Shown here: piece by piece, positions 22,381 to 31,595 of the stretch
Layout of the letters: every line of letters begins with the position of its first letter
Position numbering within the stretch: the first letter of the stretch is position 1
Notes under the pieces: model-generated
Database searches by the model: none
What the model was told of the DNA's origin: nothing
What the model saw: only the letters and a program-made list of their open reading frames with translations
Source of the DNA: Lysobacterales bacterium
GTDB lineage: Bacteria > Pseudomonadota > Gammaproteobacteria > Xanthomonadales > SZUA-38
Length of the DNA: 64,000 bases
Assembly: GCA_030065125.1 (NCBI GenBank)
Contig: JASJDM010000017.1
Location: 1 to 64,000, forward strand
Direction: 5' to 3'
Made by a program: the position numbers and the translations under genes

Positions 22381-24582
22381 ATGAGAATACGAGGGTGTAG
22401 GGTGCTGACCGCCGCAATTGCGGCGTGGATTTCTGTTGGGCTGGTGACCGTGCCGGTATTGGCTGAGACTGAACGCACGGTCTCGGTGTCCTCGATTGAC
22501 GACGACAATCCCGATGGCGGCTGCACGTTACGCGAGGCCATAGACATCGCAAACGCTGGCGTGACCGCGGGCCTTGGCTGCAGCGTGGATTCTGAAACCG
22601 GGACCGGCAGCCCGATAATCTACCGGATAGTGCTGCCGCCAATGATCTACACGCTGACTGGCAGCGCCGGCGAGGACCAGAATCTCTCGGGTGACCTGGA
22701 CGTTCAGTCCATGATCATCCTCTCCGGACAAGGCACCGAGGCGACCATACTGGACGGTGGCCAAAGCGATCGACTGTTTCATGTCCTGCTACCGACCGCG
22801 TCACTTTCATTGGAAAACCTGACCCTGCGCAATGGCCAGGTGAGCGGAACGGGCGCCAGGGGCGGTGCCATTTACAATGACCGCGGATTTGTCGGAATCC
22901 GTGATACCGTCGTCGAAAACAGCCACGCGCTTGGCGAACCATTCAGTACCGTTCACGGAGGGGCGGTACATAACCAGGCGGGAACACTGGAGATCCACGA
23001 CAGTATCCTTCGGTTAAACAGCACTGACGGCAGCGGGGGAGCGGTATCAAGCTTCGGCAGTTCGATCATAGGGATCGACTCGGTCTCTATCGCCACATCC
23101 CAGTTTGTCAGCAACACGGCCGAGAGTCGCGGCGGTGCGCTGTACCTGGCGACCGACACCGGCATCGTCAACATCAGCAAGTCGCTGATTGCGTTCAATT
23201 CCGCCGAGGGGTCAGCATTTTCGTATGGCGGCGGCGTCTATCGAAGCAACTTCGGAAACGGGTACGCCGGCGCCCGGCTGACTATTTTGGCGAGCACGAT
23301 AATCGGCAATCACGCCGACACTGACGGTGGCGGAATCCATGCCGATGTCGCCAACATCGGGAATTCATCGATCCTGGACAACAGCGCCAACGGAGATGGC
23401 GGCGGCGCTTACGGAAGCTTCAATCTGTCCAGCAATACGATAATCGGCAATTTTGCCAATCGTGACGGTGGGGGCGTGTTATCCAACGGACCAGGCTCGG
23501 TCGTTAGAGGTTCGATTATCGCGGACAATCAGGGCCCCGCGGGGACCGGCTCCGATTGCTCCGGCGTCATCACCAGCGAAGGACACAACCTGGTCGGGGT
23601 CAACACGGGTTGTATCGACGCCTTTCCGCCGGGATTGCCCAACGCAAATGACGACTATGTCGGCACGGCGGCGCTCCCTTCCGATCCGGGCGTGGGCCCG
23701 CTGACGGGGTCACCAGGTTATCGGCCGGTGCGCTTGGGAAGCCTTGCTATCGACAAAATCCCGGCGGCGGATTGCCGCTTTGTGAGCATGGGCACCAATC
23801 CCCTGTTTGCAGACGGGGAGTCGGTAGTGGTCGATCAACGTGATGTCAGCCGAGACTCCTCTTGCGACATCGGCGCGTTTGAGCATTTTCTTGCCATCGA
23901 CCCACTTGATGGACTGTCGATCAGCGAGAATGGCGGGCAGGCCAGCTTCAGCGTCGCATTGCCATTTCAGCCTTCGATGAGCGTCACTATCCCTGTGGTC
24001 TCCACCGATCCAGGATCCGCCACCGTCGATACAACTGAGCTGACCTTTACCGTGGCGCAGTGGGACGACGTCAAGACGGTCACGGTCACCGGCCTGGATG
24101 ACGACATTGACGAGGAAGATTCAGTCATTGCCGTTCAATTGCTTGTTGTGCAGTCAGGCGACGCAGCCTTCGCTGACGTCGATCCGCCGGACGTTGAGAT
24201 TACAGTCGTCGATAACGACACTGCCGGTTTGACGGCTTTGTCGTCTGCCGGTCTCGTCACGTCCGAGTGGGGCGTAAACGCACAGTTTGAGGTGGTGCTG
24301 GATTCCGAACCTTTGTTCCCCGTCACCATGTCTATTGTGTCCACCAATCCGGATGAGGGGATACCGGACGTGGATCAACTCCTGTTCACAACGGATGCCT
24401 GGGACGCGCCGCAACAGATCACGGTGCTTGGCCAGAATGATGATGTGTTTGACGGTGACGTCCCGTACTCCATCGAATTGAGCACAGAGAGCAGCGATCC
24501 AAACTACTCAGGGCTGGGCCCGGTTACTGTCGATGTGGTCAACCAGGATGATGTGCTGTTCATCGGCGGGTTCGAGACCTGA
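22381..24582 (+). CDS. Exported CSLREA-domain protein with right-handed beta-helix and Calx-beta-like C-terminus
   Basis: A 733-residue secreted protein. A signal peptide to about VLAETE is followed by the CSLREA motif in DDDNPDGGCTLREAIDIANAG. Parallel beta-helix coils rich in GGAIYN, GGAVHN, GGALYL, GGGIHA and GGGVLSN run from about residue 60 to 480. Two beta-sandwich modules (residues about 510-720) follow, and the C-terminus is DDVLFIGGFET. The last segment resembles DDVFASGFE in the protein at 11679-12854. The role is probably at the cell surface or outside it. Base composition is lower in GC than that of neighbours such as the hydrogenase genes. A strong terminator follows. Confidence 0.8.
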   Translation: MRIRGCRVLTAAIAAWISVGLVTVPVLAETERTVSVSSIDDDNPDGGCTLREAIDIANAGVTAGLGCSVDSETGTGSPIIYRIVLPPMIYTLTGSAGEDQNLSGDLDVQSMIILSGQGTEATILDGGQSDRLFHVLLPTASLSLENLTLRNGQVSGTGARGGAIYNDRGFVGIRDTVVENSHALGEPFSTVHGGAVHNQAGTLEIHDSILRLNSTDGSGGAVSSFGSSIIGIDSVSIATSQFVSNTAESRGGALYLATDTGIVNISKSLIAFNSAEGSAFSYGGGVYRSNFGNGYAGARLTILASTIIGNHADTDGGGIHADVANIGNSSILDNSANGDGGGAYGSFNLSSNTIIGNFANRDGGGVLSNGPGSVVRGSIIADNQGPAGTGSDCSGVITSEGHNLVGVNTGCIDAFPPGLPNANDDYVGTAALPSDPGVGPLTGSPGYRPVRLGSLAIDKIPAADCRFVSMGTNPLFADGESVVVDQRDVSRDSSCDIGAFEHFLAIDPLDGLSISENGGQASFSVALPFQPSMSVTIPVVSTDPGSATVDTTELTFTVAQWDDVKTVTVTGLDDDIDEEDSVIAVQLLVVQSGDAAFADVDPPDVEITVVDNDTAGLTALSSAGLVTSEWGVNAQFEVVLDSEPLFPVTMSIVSTNPDEGIPDVDQLLFTTDAWDAPQQITVLGQNDDVFDGDVPYSIELSTESSDPNYSGLGPVTVDVVNQDDVLFIGGFET

Positions 24583-24590
24583 CACCATCA

Positions 24591-24630
24591 CGAAAAGCGG
24601 CCATAGAAATCTATGACCGCTTTTCGTTTA
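24591..24630. terminator. Bidirectional intrinsic terminator
   Basis: CGAAAAGCGG (24591-24600) pairs perfectly with CCGCTTTTCG (24617-24626), and an inner 6-bp stem CATAGA/TCTATG closes the loop. TTT follows on the + strand and A-rich sequence sits inside the stem on the other strand. It lies between two convergent genes and can stop both transcripts. Confidence 0.85.
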
Positions 24631-24642
24631 AATGATGTAGTG

Positions 24643-25176
24643 TCAGCGCCTGGAGTAGTTGATGACGCCCTTCATTTTTATAGAGAACGAAAAATCGGTG
24701 ACATCGACGAAGCCGGATTCCAGCCCTCCGCCCGAAGCGAACGTGAAGCGGCCGGTTCCCCCGTCTACGAACGTGAATCGATCGATAAAGCCGATAACCG
24801 GCGGGCCTGAAAGTCCCATGCCATCGTCGTAAGTACCCTCCAGCACGTCACCATTTGCAGCAATAAGGATCAGAATTCCTTGACCATAGGTCCCGTCCGG
24901 GCCTCCCGCATCCACGGTGCCGTAAGAGCAATGTTCGCCAAAGATATAGGAATTGCCGAGATGTGTTGCTGTACCCCAGCCCTCAAATGAGGCCACAAAT
25001 ACCGGAAATTTCCCTGGCGGTGTGTTGGGGCATCGATCGCCGATCACGGGATCGAATCCTAGAACGACTCCGGAAAAGCTGCCCTTGAATGGCCTTTCGG
25101 CATTTCCCGCAGCCACTGGTGCAGCGAAAGCCACGGCCACGATGAACAGCGTGAGCAAGATGGCAAACTTCTTCAT
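24643..25176 (-). CDS. Exported protein of unknown function
   Basis: A 177-residue protein with a typical signal peptide (MKKFAILLTLFIVAVAFAAP, cleavage near VAAG). The mature part is glycine-rich and beta-like (FKGSFSGVVLGFD, GTGRFTFASGGG, FSFSIKMKGVINY), in the style of small secreted proteins that share a 'GTGRFxxATG' strand pattern. Two cysteines (RCPN, HCSYG) could form a disulfide. The ATG at 25176 is chosen because GGGAGG lies 8 bases before it; an in-frame ATG 9 codons upstream has no such site. Confidence 0.72.
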   Translation of the reverse strand: MKKFAILLTLFIVAVAFAAPVAAGNAERPFKGSFSGVVLGFDPVIGDRCPNTPPGKFPVFVASFEGWGTATHLGNSYIFGEHCSYGTVDAGGPDGTYGQGILILIAANGDVLEGTYDDGMGLSGPPVIGFIDRFTFVDGGTGRFTFASGGGLESGFVDVTDFSFSIKMKGVINYSRR

Positions 25177-25379
25177 AACAGCCTCCCAAAACAGACTTGA
25201 CATGATTCACTTGAGGCTGGAGCGGAGGGAACGCAATTGGGAGTTTCACCTACCGATCATGGGGCCTGGGAGTTGTTGGTTTGAGGAAGGAGACCGTGAC
25301 TAGGTGGGGTCTCTCATGGCCGCGGAAATTGCTTTCTACGCGATGCCTGAGAACGGAATGAACCAACAATTGGGAAAAG

Positions 25380-25411
25380 TTACCGCGGAAATTAATCCGC
25401 CGACGCGGTAA
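25380..25411. terminator. Imperfect hairpin downstream of the HDOD gene
   Basis: TTACCGC (25380-25386) pairs with GCGGTAA (25405-25411), with an alternative inner pairing GCGG/CCGC. It is 37 bases beyond the HDOD stop on the minus strand. The 271-base gap 25177-25447 also holds a direct repeat CCGCGGAAATT (near 25320 and 25383) and a ten-base relic of the GTCACGGA repeat; no gene was seen in it. Confidence 0.4.
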
Positions 25412-25447
25412 GTGTCTACAGACGTTGGCCGACGCTACAGCGGGGGG

Positions 25448-26653
25448 TCAAGCCAAAGCGGCCAATGTGGATTCGATGTAATCGTTGTCCTTGAGTACCG
25501 GCGCAATGCCGTCATCCAGGGCAGGCTTGAGCAGCTCAAAACCTGCAAGCTCTTCTACGGCCGGTACGCTCAATCCAGGATCGTGGATGGCATGGACCTG
25601 TTGCCTGGCAAGGTTGACCACCGCGGCATAGGCGTTGTCGCAACCCTCGGCGCCCCACTGGGCGGTAGATTCGGCGGTGGTTACAAAATCTCCATCCAGG
25701 TCCCAGCTCTGTGCCACCATCGTCGACACCATCGCGCAGATTTCGTGCAGGCTGCCACCAGTCATGAATTCACGGCTGGAGGGTTCGAACTCGTCAAAAT
25801 AGGCAAGCAGTGCCACGGCACCAATGTTGTGGAGTAAACCGGCAAGAAATGCCTTGTCACCGTCGATCCCCGCACCGTATTCATCTGCAAGCACCCGAGC
25901 TGATGCCCCGACCAGGACGCTGTAGCGCCAGATTTCTTTTGCGGTTTTCCTGAGATTGGCGCTCGGGAAATCGAACAGGCCCTTCATTGACAGCCAGGTG
26001 ATAAGGTCGCCGGCCGGCTTCATCCCCAACCTGACCAAGGCGTCTTTGACCGATCCGATGGTGGTTTGCCCCCCCGACAAGGCGCTGTTTGAGGCCGCCA
26101 CCACCTTTCCCGCCATGGCAGGGTCCTGTTCCACGTACCGGGCGAGTTCCATGATCGAGGCATCGGGATCGTCAATCAGTTGTCGAACCCGCATGGCCGC
26201 CTCAGGAATGCTGGGCACGGGAATCGTACCTTTTTGATAGTCCTCGAAAAGCTTTTTCAGGACATCGGCCTGCATCTCCGCCGCTTCAGCCGCGTTTACG
26301 TCGTAACCGTCTTCTTCACTCTTTTCTTCGCAGATCTGGTGAAACAGACGCCTGTCGACCCTGGCAATCCGGCACTCAGTCTGAAAAACGGCCTTCGCCG
26401 GGCGTGTGGCGTCAGCAAATATCGGCTGAAACGCCCGCCTGGAGGTGGCGTCAAATTTTTCTCCATCGCCGTCAGCGGTTTGAACCCGGATTTCACCGTC
26501 CAGCAGATACACAAACCAGTCTTTTTCCTTGCCCGCGTCCAGTTCGACCCGGTAGGGCAAAACCTCGTTGGTCACTTTTGCCAGCAACTGATTGCGATGG
26601 TGATCGCTCAATGAATCAATGGGCTTAAGACGTGCTAAACGGTTACGGCTCAT
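25448..26653 (-). CDS. HDOD-domain signalling protein with N-terminal cyclic-nucleotide-binding-like domain
   Basis: A 401-residue cytoplasmic protein. Residues about 10-115 resemble a cNMP-binding beta-roll (LDAGKEKDWFVYLLDGEIRVQ). Residues about 150-350 are the HDOD domain, with IPVPSIPEAAMRVRQL, YVEQDPAMAGKVVAASNSA, IGSVKDALVRLGM and AFLAGLLHNIGAVALL. The sequence HNIG replaces the HD pair of active HD-GYP enzymes, as is normal for HDOD. Such proteins act as scaffolds in motility, biofilm and c-di-GMP signalling. It is a single gene flanked by repeats. Confidence 0.88.
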   Translation of the reverse strand: MSRNRLARLKPIDSLSDHHRNQLLAKVTNEVLPYRVELDAGKEKDWFVYLLDGEIRVQTADGDGEKFDATSRRAFQPIFADATRPAKAVFQTECRIARVDRRLFHQICEEKSEEDGYDVNAAEAAEMQADVLKKLFEDYQKGTIPVPSIPEAAMRVRQLIDDPDASIMELARYVEQDPAMAGKVVAASNSALSGGQTTIGSVKDALVRLGMKPAGDLITWLSMKGLFDFPSANLRKTAKEIWRYSVLVGASARVLADEYGAGIDGDKAFLAGLLHNIGAVALLAYFDEFEPSSREFMTGGSLHEICAMVSTMVAQSWDLDGDFVTTAESTAQWGAEGCDNAYAAVVNLARQQVHAIHDPGLSVPAVEELAGFELLKPALDDGIAPVLKDNDYIESTLAALA

Positions 26654-26925
26654 GAGAGTTCCATTCCCTTGTCGTACTACGATCCCTGATCGTATCGGCC
26701 AATCTGACTGGTTCTTTAGGACTGGCGTGAGTGCAAACGCGGGCGTAGAACTGTGAGCAGTGGAATCGTTCCGGTGGCGCCCTGAATGTCTGTTCCTGGA
26801 TTTTCGCGAAACCGAGCGCGCCAGCCTCGATCTGATCCGACACTGACCGCTGGACCGTATTGCCCAATCACCCAGTCACGGAGTGAGCGCAGCGAACGGA
26901 ATTACCTAATCACGGTACTCTGCAC

Positions 26926-26961
26926 CTAGTCACGGAGTCACGGAGTCACGGAGTCACGGAG
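26926..26961. repeat. Tandem GTCACGGA octamer array
   Basis: CTAG is followed by four tandem copies of GTCACGGA. Single or degenerate copies lie just upstream (GTCACGGAG near 26875 and ATCACGGTA near 26910). The 367-base gap 26654-27020 contains this array, the dyad at 26970-26991 and the promoters of the flanking divergent genes; no reading frame there looks real. Inverted copies of the same unit lie at 22238-22257. Confidence 0.75.
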
Positions 26962-26969
26962 CCCCCCTT

Positions 26970-26991
26970 ACGTGAAACACCGTATTCACGT
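26970..26991. promoter_or_regulatory. Inverted repeat upstream of the di-haem cytochrome gene
   Basis: ACGTGAA (26970-26976) and TTCACGT (26985-26991) form a perfect 7-bp dyad with an 8-base spacer, 29 bases before the cytochrome ATG. The spacing suits a dimeric regulator; a small RNA hairpin in the leader is the alternative. No regulator can be named. Confidence 0.4.
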
Positions 26992-27020
26992 GCCGGCACC
27001 GTCCCACCACAATCTCAGCC

Positions 27021-27716
27021 ATGAACAGCAAAATCCGCCTGCCCCTGTTGCTGGGGATTTCCGTATTCGTGGTTGCTGCCTCGGCTGCGGACAAGCAACT
27101 GGTGGTCCATATGCACGAGCACTATGGGCTGGTTACCGCAATTCAGAAAGCGGTCATCGCCGGCAATCTGGAAGCCACCAAGGCGCCAGCCCGGCAGCTG
27201 GTGGAGCGGCCGGCGCCGCCGGGGCTCGAGGGCAACTGGCAGCCCTTCGACGATGCCATGCGGGCCGCCGCGCAAAAGGCGCTGGACGCCACCAGCCTGG
27301 AAAAGGCCGCGGAGGCGACCGCTGAACTGGGCAACTCCTGCGCCAATTGTCACGTGGAGTACGGGGTCGAAGACCAGTTTGAAAAGCAAGCCAAGCCCTC
27401 CTTCGACGATGGAGCGGCGGCACACATGCAGCGCCATATGTGGGCCGCGGACCGCATGTGGGAAGGGCTGATCGCGCCGTCCCGCAAGATCTGGAAAAAA
27501 GGTGCCAACCAGCTGGTGGAAACGGCGTTGAAGCCCCACGAAATCCATCCAAACGCCAACCGCAACGTTGCCCGGATGGAACGCCTGGTGCACGGCATCG
27601 CGGCCAGCGCCACCCGCAAGAAGGACGGTGAAGGCCGGGTTTATTCCTACGGCCAGCTGCTGGCCACCTGCGCCGCCTGCCACCAGGAGCTGGGTATGAG
27701 CCCGAGCACCGACTAG
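27021..27716 (+). CDS. Exported di-haem cytochrome c
   Basis: A 231-residue periplasmic protein with a signal peptide (cleavage near ASAAD) and two haem-binding motifs, CANCH at the end of the first half and CAACH near the C-terminus. Each motif comes at the end of a helical domain of roughly 100 residues, the cytochrome c' layout, so the protein looks like two fused class II domains. It probably shuttles electrons or binds a small ligand. It lies 0.9 kb upstream of the hydrogenase operon but is separated from it by a gene on the other strand, so a link with H2 oxidation is only a possibility. Confidence 0.82.
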   Translation: MNSKIRLPLLLGISVFVVAASAADKQLVVHMHEHYGLVTAIQKAVIAGNLEATKAPARQLVERPAPPGLEGNWQPFDDAMRAAAQKALDATSLEKAAEATAELGNSCANCHVEYGVEDQFEKQAKPSFDDGAAAHMQRHMWAADRMWEGLIAPSRKIWKKGANQLVETALKPHEIHPNANRNVARMERLVHGIAASATRKKDGEGRVYSYGQLLATCAACHQELGMSPSTD

Positions 27717-27725
27717 GGATCAGCT

Positions 27726-28442
27726 TCAATCCGGATTGGTCTGGCCTGCCGGGATAAAGGTTTCCAGCAGGCCCGGCACGTCGCCCAGACGCTCGACCAG
27801 GAAATCAGCATCCAGCTCGCCCACTGGGCGGCGGGCGTAACCGAAAGTCACCAGCCCGGCGGTTAGCCCGGCAGCCCGGGCCGTTTCCAGGTCTACCTCA
27901 GAATCTCCAATCATGACCGCGTCTGCCGCGGCCACGCCCAGCTCCGCCAGGGCCAGCCGCAGCGGCGCCGAATCCGGTTTCCGGCTGGCCGTGGACCCGC
28001 CACCGACCACGCTGCCAAAAATCCCGTCCAGCCCCAGTTCCGCCAGCACCTGATCGGTAACGGGCTTGGGCTTGTTGGTGCATACGGCCTGTCGAATCCC
28101 CGAACCGTGCAACTGCTCCAGAGTGTCCCGTGCCCCAGGGTAGAGGTGGCTTTCGTCGGTGGGCATGGCGGCGTAGATCTCCAGGAAGCGGGGCATCAGT
28201 TCCGCTACCCGCTGCGGGTCCAGACGCTGCCCGACCGCTGCAAAGCCACGCTCGATAAATCGGGCTGCGCCGTCACCGATCATGTTTCTGACCCGATTCT
28301 GGTCGACCGCCGGGTGACCCTGCTCGGCCAGCAACCGGGTCAATACCTGGTGCAGGTCCGGCAGTGAGTCGATCAGGGTGCCGTCCAGGTCCCAGACCAC
28401 TGCCCGGGTGGTGCCCGCTGGCATGGGGTCATCCGGTTTCAC
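27726..28442 (-). CDS. gph: Phosphoglycolate phosphatase, HAD superfamily
   Basis: A 238-residue HAD hydrolase that dephosphorylates 2-phosphoglycolate. Motif I is WDLDGTLIDSLPD, the cap region contains RNMIGDGAARFIERGF, motif II is the serine/threonine-bearing VCTNKPKP, motif III the lysine in SRKPDSAP, and motif IV GDSEVDLETARAAG. The GTG at 28442 is chosen because GGGGAG lies 6 bases before it; the upstream ATG at 28466 lacks such a site, and ATG at 28424 would also keep motif I. It faces away from the hydrogenase operon and shares its upstream region with it. Confidence 0.9.
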   Translation of the reverse strand: MKPDDPMPAGTTRAVVWDLDGTLIDSLPDLHQVLTRLLAEQGHPAVDQNRVRNMIGDGAARFIERGFAAVGQRLDPQRVAELMPRFLEIYAAMPTDESHLYPGARDTLEQLHGSGIRQAVCTNKPKPVTDQVLAELGLDGIFGSVVGGGSTASRKPDSAPLRLALAELGVAAADAVMIGDSEVDLETARAAGLTAGLVTFGYARRPVGELDADFLVERLGDVPGLLETFIPAGQTNPD

Positions 28443-28497
28443 GCTGTCTCCCCGAGGAAAACCCAATGGTAGCAGCAGGTTTCACCGCCGATTCACT

Positions 28498-28547
28498 GGT
28501 AAGTCACTTTCCACCTGCGCGGTCCCTGGACGGTCCAGCTTTCCACC
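28498..28547 (+). promoter_or_regulatory. Putative HoxA upstream activator sites (two CTTTCCACC repeats)
   Basis: CTTTCCACC occurs at 28507-28515 and 28539-28547, 32 bp apart, which is three helical turns, so both lie on the same face of DNA. The first is part of the 18-mer GGTAAGTCACTTTCCACC, which recurs with two changes (GGAAAGTCGCTTTCCACC) at 33203-33220 in front of hyaD. The repeats end 96 and 64 bases before the sigma54 -24 element, the usual place for NtrC-family enhancers. Assignment to HoxA is inferred because HoxA is the only such activator in the cluster. Confidence 0.55.
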
Positions 28548-28609
28548 CCAACGCTGCCTGATTCCCGCAATTGGCCGCTAACGCATTGAATTAAATGACC
28601 TTAACGACT

Positions 28610-28625
28610 TGGTACGGTAATTGCT
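28610..28625 (+). promoter_or_regulatory. Sigma54 (-24/-12) promoter of the hydrogenase structural operon
   Basis: TGGTACGGTAATTGCT matches the RpoN consensus TGGCACG-N4-TTGCW at all positions but one, with exact GG-N10-GC spacing (GG 28611-28612, GC 28623-28624). Transcription should begin near 28636, leaving a 58-base leader before hyaA. It fits the presence of the RpoN-type activator HoxA in the same cluster. Confidence 0.8.
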
Positions 28626-28693
28626 TCACGCGTCACATCGATGCGAACAACAGTGATAACCGCATCAACCAACGTGACCGGAGGACCAGGGAA

Positions 28694-29779
28694 ATGATCG
28701 AAACCTTTTACGACGTGATGCGCCGCCAGGGCATTACTCGCCGCAGCTTCTTGAAGTACTGCAGCCTGACAGCGTCGGCCATGGGGCTGGGTCCCGCCCT
28801 GGCGCCGAAGATCGCCCACGCCATGGAAACGAAGCCGCGCATCCCGGTGCTGTGGCTGCACGGCCTTGAGTGCACCTGCTGTTCCGAGTCGTTCATCCGC
28901 TCCGCCCACCCCCTGGTCAAGGACGTGATCCTGTCCATGATCTCCCTGGACTACGACGACACCATCATGGCCTCGGCGGGTCACGAGGCGGAAGCCATCG
29001 TCGAGGAAATCGTCGAGAAGCACAAAGGCAACTACATCCTGGCCTGCGAGGGGAATCCCGGGCTGGACGAGGACAAGACCGGCGGCATGTCATGCATCAT
29101 CGGCGGCAAGCCCTATACCGAGCAGCTGCGCTACGCCGCCAAGGACGCCATGGCCATCATCTCCTGGGGTTCCTGCGCTTCCTGGGGATGCGTCCAGGCG
29201 GCCAAACCCAATCCGACCCGGGCCACGCCCATCCACAAGGTGCCTGAACTGGGTAACGCGCCCATTATCAAGGTGCCGGGCTGCCCGCCCATCGCCGAGG
29301 TCATGACCGGTGTGGTCACCTACATCCTGACCTTCGGCAAGCTGCCCTCTCTGGACCGCCAGGGTCGGCCGCTGATGTTTTACAGCCAGCGTATTCACGA
29401 CAAGTGTTACCGGCGGCCGCATTTCGATGCCGGCCAGTTCGTCGAGGCTTTCGACGATGAGTCTGCCCGCAAGGGCTACTGCCTGTACAAGATGGGCTGC
29501 AAGGGACCAACCACCTACAACGCCTGTTCAACGGTCCGCTGGAACGGCGGACTGTCCTTCCCGATCCAGGCGGGCCACCCCTGTATCGGTTGTTCTGAAG
29601 ACGGTTTCTGGGACAAGGGCGCCTTTTACGACCGTCTGACCAGTATCGATGCCTTTGGTGTTGAGTCCAACGCCGACAAGGTGGGCGGCACCGCCGCCGC
29701 CGTGGTGGGCGCGGCCACGGCCGTCCACGCCGCCGCCTCGGTAATCAAGCGCGTGCGCCAGAAAGGAGACCAGGAATGA
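28694..29779 (+). CDS. hyaA: [NiFe]-hydrogenase small subunit, oxygen-tolerant group 1d
   Basis: A 361-residue iron-sulfur subunit exported by the Tat pathway with the large subunit bound. The Tat motif is TRRSFLKYC and cleavage is expected after KIAHA. The mature protein carries ECTCCSES (Cys60, Cys62, Cys63) and GSCASWGC (Cys161, Cys166). The two extra cysteines, equivalent to Cys19 and Cys120 of E. coli Hyd-1, build the [4Fe-3S] proximal cluster of oxygen-tolerant enzymes. [12 protein letters not shown] and the [13 protein letters not shown] and HPCIGCSE motifs bind the medial and distal clusters. A C-terminal membrane anchor follows. The ATG at 28694 has GGAGGACCAGGGA before it and the Tat signal just after; an earlier in-frame start at 28595 would lie upstream of the sigma54 promoter. 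Confidence 0.97.
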   Translation: MIETFYDVMRRQGITRRSFLKYCSLTASAMGLGPALAPKIAHAMETKPRIPVLWLHGLECTCCSESFIRSAHPLVKDVILSMISLDYDDTIMASAGHEAEAIVEEIVEKHKGNYILACEGNPGLDEDKTGGMSCIIGGKPYTEQLRYAAKDAMAIISWGSCASWGCVQAAKPNPTRATPIHKVPELGNAPIIKVPGCPPIAEVMTGVVTYILTFGKLPSLDRQGRPLMFYSQRIHDKCYRRPHFDAGQFVEAFDDESARKGYCLYKMGCKGPTTYNACSTVRWNGGLSFPIQAGHPCIGCSEDGFWDKGAFYDRLTSIDAFGVESNADKVGGTAAAVVGAATAVHAAASVIKRVRQKGDQE

Positions 29780-31581
29780 CCATCAAGACCACTCCCAACG
29801 GATTTACCCTGGACAACGCCGGGCAGCGTGTCGTGGTGGACCCGGTGACCCGGATCGAGGGCCACATGCGGGCCGAGGTGAACATCGACGAAAACAACAT
29901 GATCACCAACGCCGTCTCCAGCGGCACCATGTGGCGCGGTCTGGAAGTCATTCTGAAGGGCCGCGACCCTCGGGACGCCTGGGCCTTCACCCAGCGCATC
30001 TGCGGTGTTTGCACAGGAACCCATGCCTTGACGTCGGTCCGTGCGGTGGAAGATTCTCTGGGAATCTCCATCCCGGAAAACGCCAACTGCATCCGCAATA
30101 TCATGCAGCTGTCGCTGCAGGTGCATGACCACCTGGTGCATTTCTACCACCTGCACGCGCTGGACTGGGTGAATCCGGTCAACGCGCTGAAAGCGGATCC
30201 CAAGGCCACCTCGGCCCTGCAGCAGCAGGTGTCGCCGAGTCATCCGAATTCTTCGCCGGGCTATTTCCGCGATATCCAGAATCGCCTGAAGAAGTTTGTT
30301 GAATCGGGCCAGCTGGGTCCGTTCAAGAACGGCTACTGGACCAACCCGGCCTACCTGCTGCCGCCCGAAGCCGACCTGATGGCGGTGACCCACTACCTGG
30401 AAGCGCTGGATTTTCAGAAAGAGATCATGAAGACCCGCACCATCTTCGGCGGCAAGGATACCCACCCCAACTGGACCGTGGGTGGCACGCCTTCGCCCAT
30501 CAACGTGGATGGCGTGGGTGGCGTTGGCGGCCTGAACATGGCAAGTCTGAACCAGGTGCACCAGATTCTGAAGGACTCCAAGACCTTCATTGACAATGTG
30601 TACATCCCGGACCTGCTGGCCATTGCCCAGTTCTATAAGGGCTGGCTGTACGGTGGCGGTATCTCCGGTCAGAGCGTCATGGCTTACGGGGATATTCCAG
30701 ACCGTGCCAACGACTATTCGCCGGAGAACCTGATGATGCCCAGCGGGGCCATCATCAACGGTGACCTCAGCAAAGTTCACGACGTGGACCTGCGTGATCC
30801 GGAGCAAATCCGCGAATACGTGCCCCATTCCTGGTACGACTACCCGGATGGTGCGGATGGTCTGCACCCCTGGGATGGCGTGACCGAGCCGAAGTTCGAC
30901 ATCAGCACCGCCAAGGGTGACCGGCATCACATCGAGGAACTGGACGAGGACGCGAAGTATTCCTGGATCAAGGCGCCGCGCTGGCGCGGCCACGCCATGG
31001 AGGTGGGTCCGCTGGCCCGCTACGTCATTGGCTATGCCAAGGGCGATAAGGAGATCACCGAGCAGATCAACTTCGTGCTCAAGACCCTGGACGTACCCGT
31101 TGACGCGCTGTTCTCGACCCTGGGCCGCACCGCTGCGCGAGGCCTGGAAGCCGCCTGGTGCGCCGACAAGCAGCTGTACTTTTTCGACAAGCTGATGACC
31201 AACATCAAGAACGGGGACTCGGCCACCCACAGCGGTGACAAGTGGGATCCCAAGGACTGGCCGGCTGAAAGCAAGGGTGTCGGTTTCACCGAGGCGCCCC
31301 GCGGCGCACTCGCGCACTGGGTCAAGATCAAAGACACCAAGATCGACAATTACCAGTGCGTGGTGCCCACCACCTGGAACGGTTCACCGCGTGATGCCGA
31401 CGGCAACATCGGCGCCTTCGAGGCTGCTCTGATGAACACCAAAGTGGAACGACCCAACGAACCGGTGGAGATCCTGCGCAGCCTGCACAGCTTCGATCCC
31501 TGCCTGGCCTGCTCCACCCACGTCATGTCGGAAGACGGCGAAGAACTGGCCAACGTCACCACCAGCCCCATTGGCCTTTAA
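29776..31581 (+). CDS. hyaB: [NiFe]-hydrogenase large subunit
   Basis: A 601-residue catalytic subunit holding the NiFe(CN)2CO site; it splits H2 at the periplasmic face. The L1 motif is [11 protein letters not shown] and the L2 motif DPCLACSTH supplies the four nickel cysteines. The 19-residue tail after the final His (starting VMSEDGEE) is the extension removed by the HyaD protease after nickel insertion. The valine in CGVC and the leucine in HFYHLHALD are the standard gas-channel residues, in contrast with HoxC further on. It overlaps hyaA as ATGA. It pairs with HyaA and delivers electrons to HyaC and quinone. Confidence 0.97.
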   Translation: MTIKTTPNGFTLDNAGQRVVVDPVTRIEGHMRAEVNIDENNMITNAVSSGTMWRGLEVILKGRDPRDAWAFTQRICGVCTGTHALTSVRAVEDSLGISIPENANCIRNIMQLSLQVHDHLVHFYHLHALDWVNPVNALKADPKATSALQQQVSPSHPNSSPGYFRDIQNRLKKFVESGQLGPFKNGYWTNPAYLLPPEADLMAVTHYLEALDFQKEIMKTRTIFGGKDTHPNWTVGGTPSPINVDGVGGVGGLNMASLNQVHQILKDSKTFIDNVYIPDLLAIAQFYKGWLYGGGISGQSVMAYGDIPDRANDYSPENLMMPSGAIINGDLSKVHDVDLRDPEQIREYVPHSWYDYPDGADGLHPWDGVTEPKFDISTAKGDRHHIEELDEDAKYSWIKAPRWRGHAMEVGPLARYVIGYAKGDKEITEQINFVLKTLDVPVDALFSTLGRTAARGLEAAWCADKQLYFFDKLMTNIKNGDSATHSGDKWDPKDWPAESKGVGFTEAPRGALAHWVKIKDTKIDNYQCVVPTTWNGSPRDADGNIGAFEAALMNTKVERPNEPVEILRSLHSFDPCLACSTHVMSEDGEELANVTTSPIGL

Positions 31582-31595
31582 AGGAGATCTGCAGC

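Noticed and set aside
26926..26961. Iteron-type replication origin
   Set aside because: Four short GTCACGGA copies lack a DnaA box, an AT-rich region and any replication gene next to them.
28595..28693. Upstream in-frame ATG (28595) as the hyaA start
   Set aside because: It would lie before the sigma54 promoter and place 33 residues ahead of the Tat signal; the ATG at 28694 has a ribosome site.
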